From positions 1 to 7,075 of the forward strand of contig JAGGZS010000334.1 of the NCBI GenBank assembly GCA_021161885.1: a stretch of 7,075 bases of DNA, written 5' to 3'. The DNA comes from a bacterium. Its GTDB lineage: Bacteria > Auribacterota > Auribacteria > Auribacterales > Auribacteraceae. The notes beneath the pieces were generated by a model that was not told the origin of the DNA, ran no database searches, and was given only the letters and a program-made list of their open reading frames with translations. Both the position numbers and the translations under genes were made by a program. Positions 6,855 through 7,075 of the stretch are shown in pieces. Positions within the stretch are counted from its first letter, which is position 1; each line of letters starts with the position of its first letter.

Positions 6855-7075
6855 TACGCAGAATAAAAAATTTTTTGGAAATTTTGGCAGATTCTAAATA
6901 CCTGAGTATTTCGTTATATGTTGTCGCGGCAGTTATTGTTGTTATTAATATTTTTTTAATCTGGCATTTTCAGTATATACCTTTCCAAGACCATCCTTCT
7001 CATTTACTGCGCGAAAACGTTATGCTCAATTATAATAATCCTTCATTTGATTACAGCCGGAATTTTAAATTTAAT
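6851..7075 (+). CDS. Probable polytopic membrane protein, 5' part only
   Basis: An open frame starts at ATG 6851, overlapping the nnr stop as ATGA, and stays open for 75 codons to the right edge; the gene is truncated by the window. The visible part has a basic cytoplasmic start (MIRRIKN), one hydrophobic segment at about 18-40 (YLSISLYVVAAVIVVINIFL), then an exterior-like stretch with IPFQDHPSHLLREN. A basic tail, a first membrane helix and a short Q-D-x-P-x-H-L motif resemble the start of large multi-pass membrane proteins, including glycosyltransferase-C-like or uncharacterised 'membrane protein' families. This comparison is from memory and weak. No good ribosome binding site is visible, so it probably relies on coupling to nnr. 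tsaE, often found after nnr, is not here. Product and function are unknown. Confidence 0.7.
   Translation, partial: MIRRIKNFLEILADSKYLSISLYVVAAVIVVINIFLIWHFQYIPFQDHPSHLLRENVMLNYNNPSFDYSRNFKFN

Overview
The window is a compact, one-direction bacterial gene cluster, AT-rich (roughly 40% GC by eye). All genes are on the + strand and are read with the standard bacterial code: TGA ends two of them at family-typical lengths. It carries six complete genes and one gene cut by the right edge. Gene content and order (ftsH, folP, cdaA, cdaR, pdxJ, nnr) resemble clusters in several deep-branching Gram-negative or candidate phyla. An AT-rich Elusimicrobiota/Omnitrophota-like genome is my best guess, but this is inference from layout and composition, not proof.

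Layout. Positions 1-84 hold only the end of whatever lies upstream plus the leader of ftsH. ftsH (85-1923) encodes the membrane AAA+ zinc protease. folP (1938-2777) encodes dihydropteroate synthase. cdaA (2778-3557) starts on the base after the folP stop and encodes a membrane diadenylate cyclase that makes c-di-AMP. cdaR (3564-4505) encodes its single-pass YbbR-domain partner. A 76-base gap, the longest in the window, holds a weak hairpin with a T-rich tail and the pdxJ ribosome binding site. pdxJ (4582-5304) encodes pyridoxine 5'-phosphate synthase. nnr (5301-6854) overlaps pdxJ by four bases (GTGA) and encodes a fused NAD(P)HX epimerase/dehydratase. A further gene starts at 6851, overlapping nnr by four bases (ATGA), and runs off the right edge; its 75 visible codons look like the start of a membrane protein.

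The genes form a housekeeping operon: membrane protein quality control, folate synthesis, c-di-AMP signalling, vitamin B6 synthesis and repair of damaged NAD(P)H. The close spacing suggests one transcript with translational coupling, perhaps with partial attenuation or a second transcript start before pdxJ. I found no CRISPR array, transposon, tRNA, rRNA or defence system, and nothing that supports a wholly new system. The items most worth a second look are two perfect inverted repeats inside coding sequence (folP and cdaR), an altered S-R-K motif in FolP, and the c-di-AMP gene pair sitting between folate and B6 genes with no glmM next to it.
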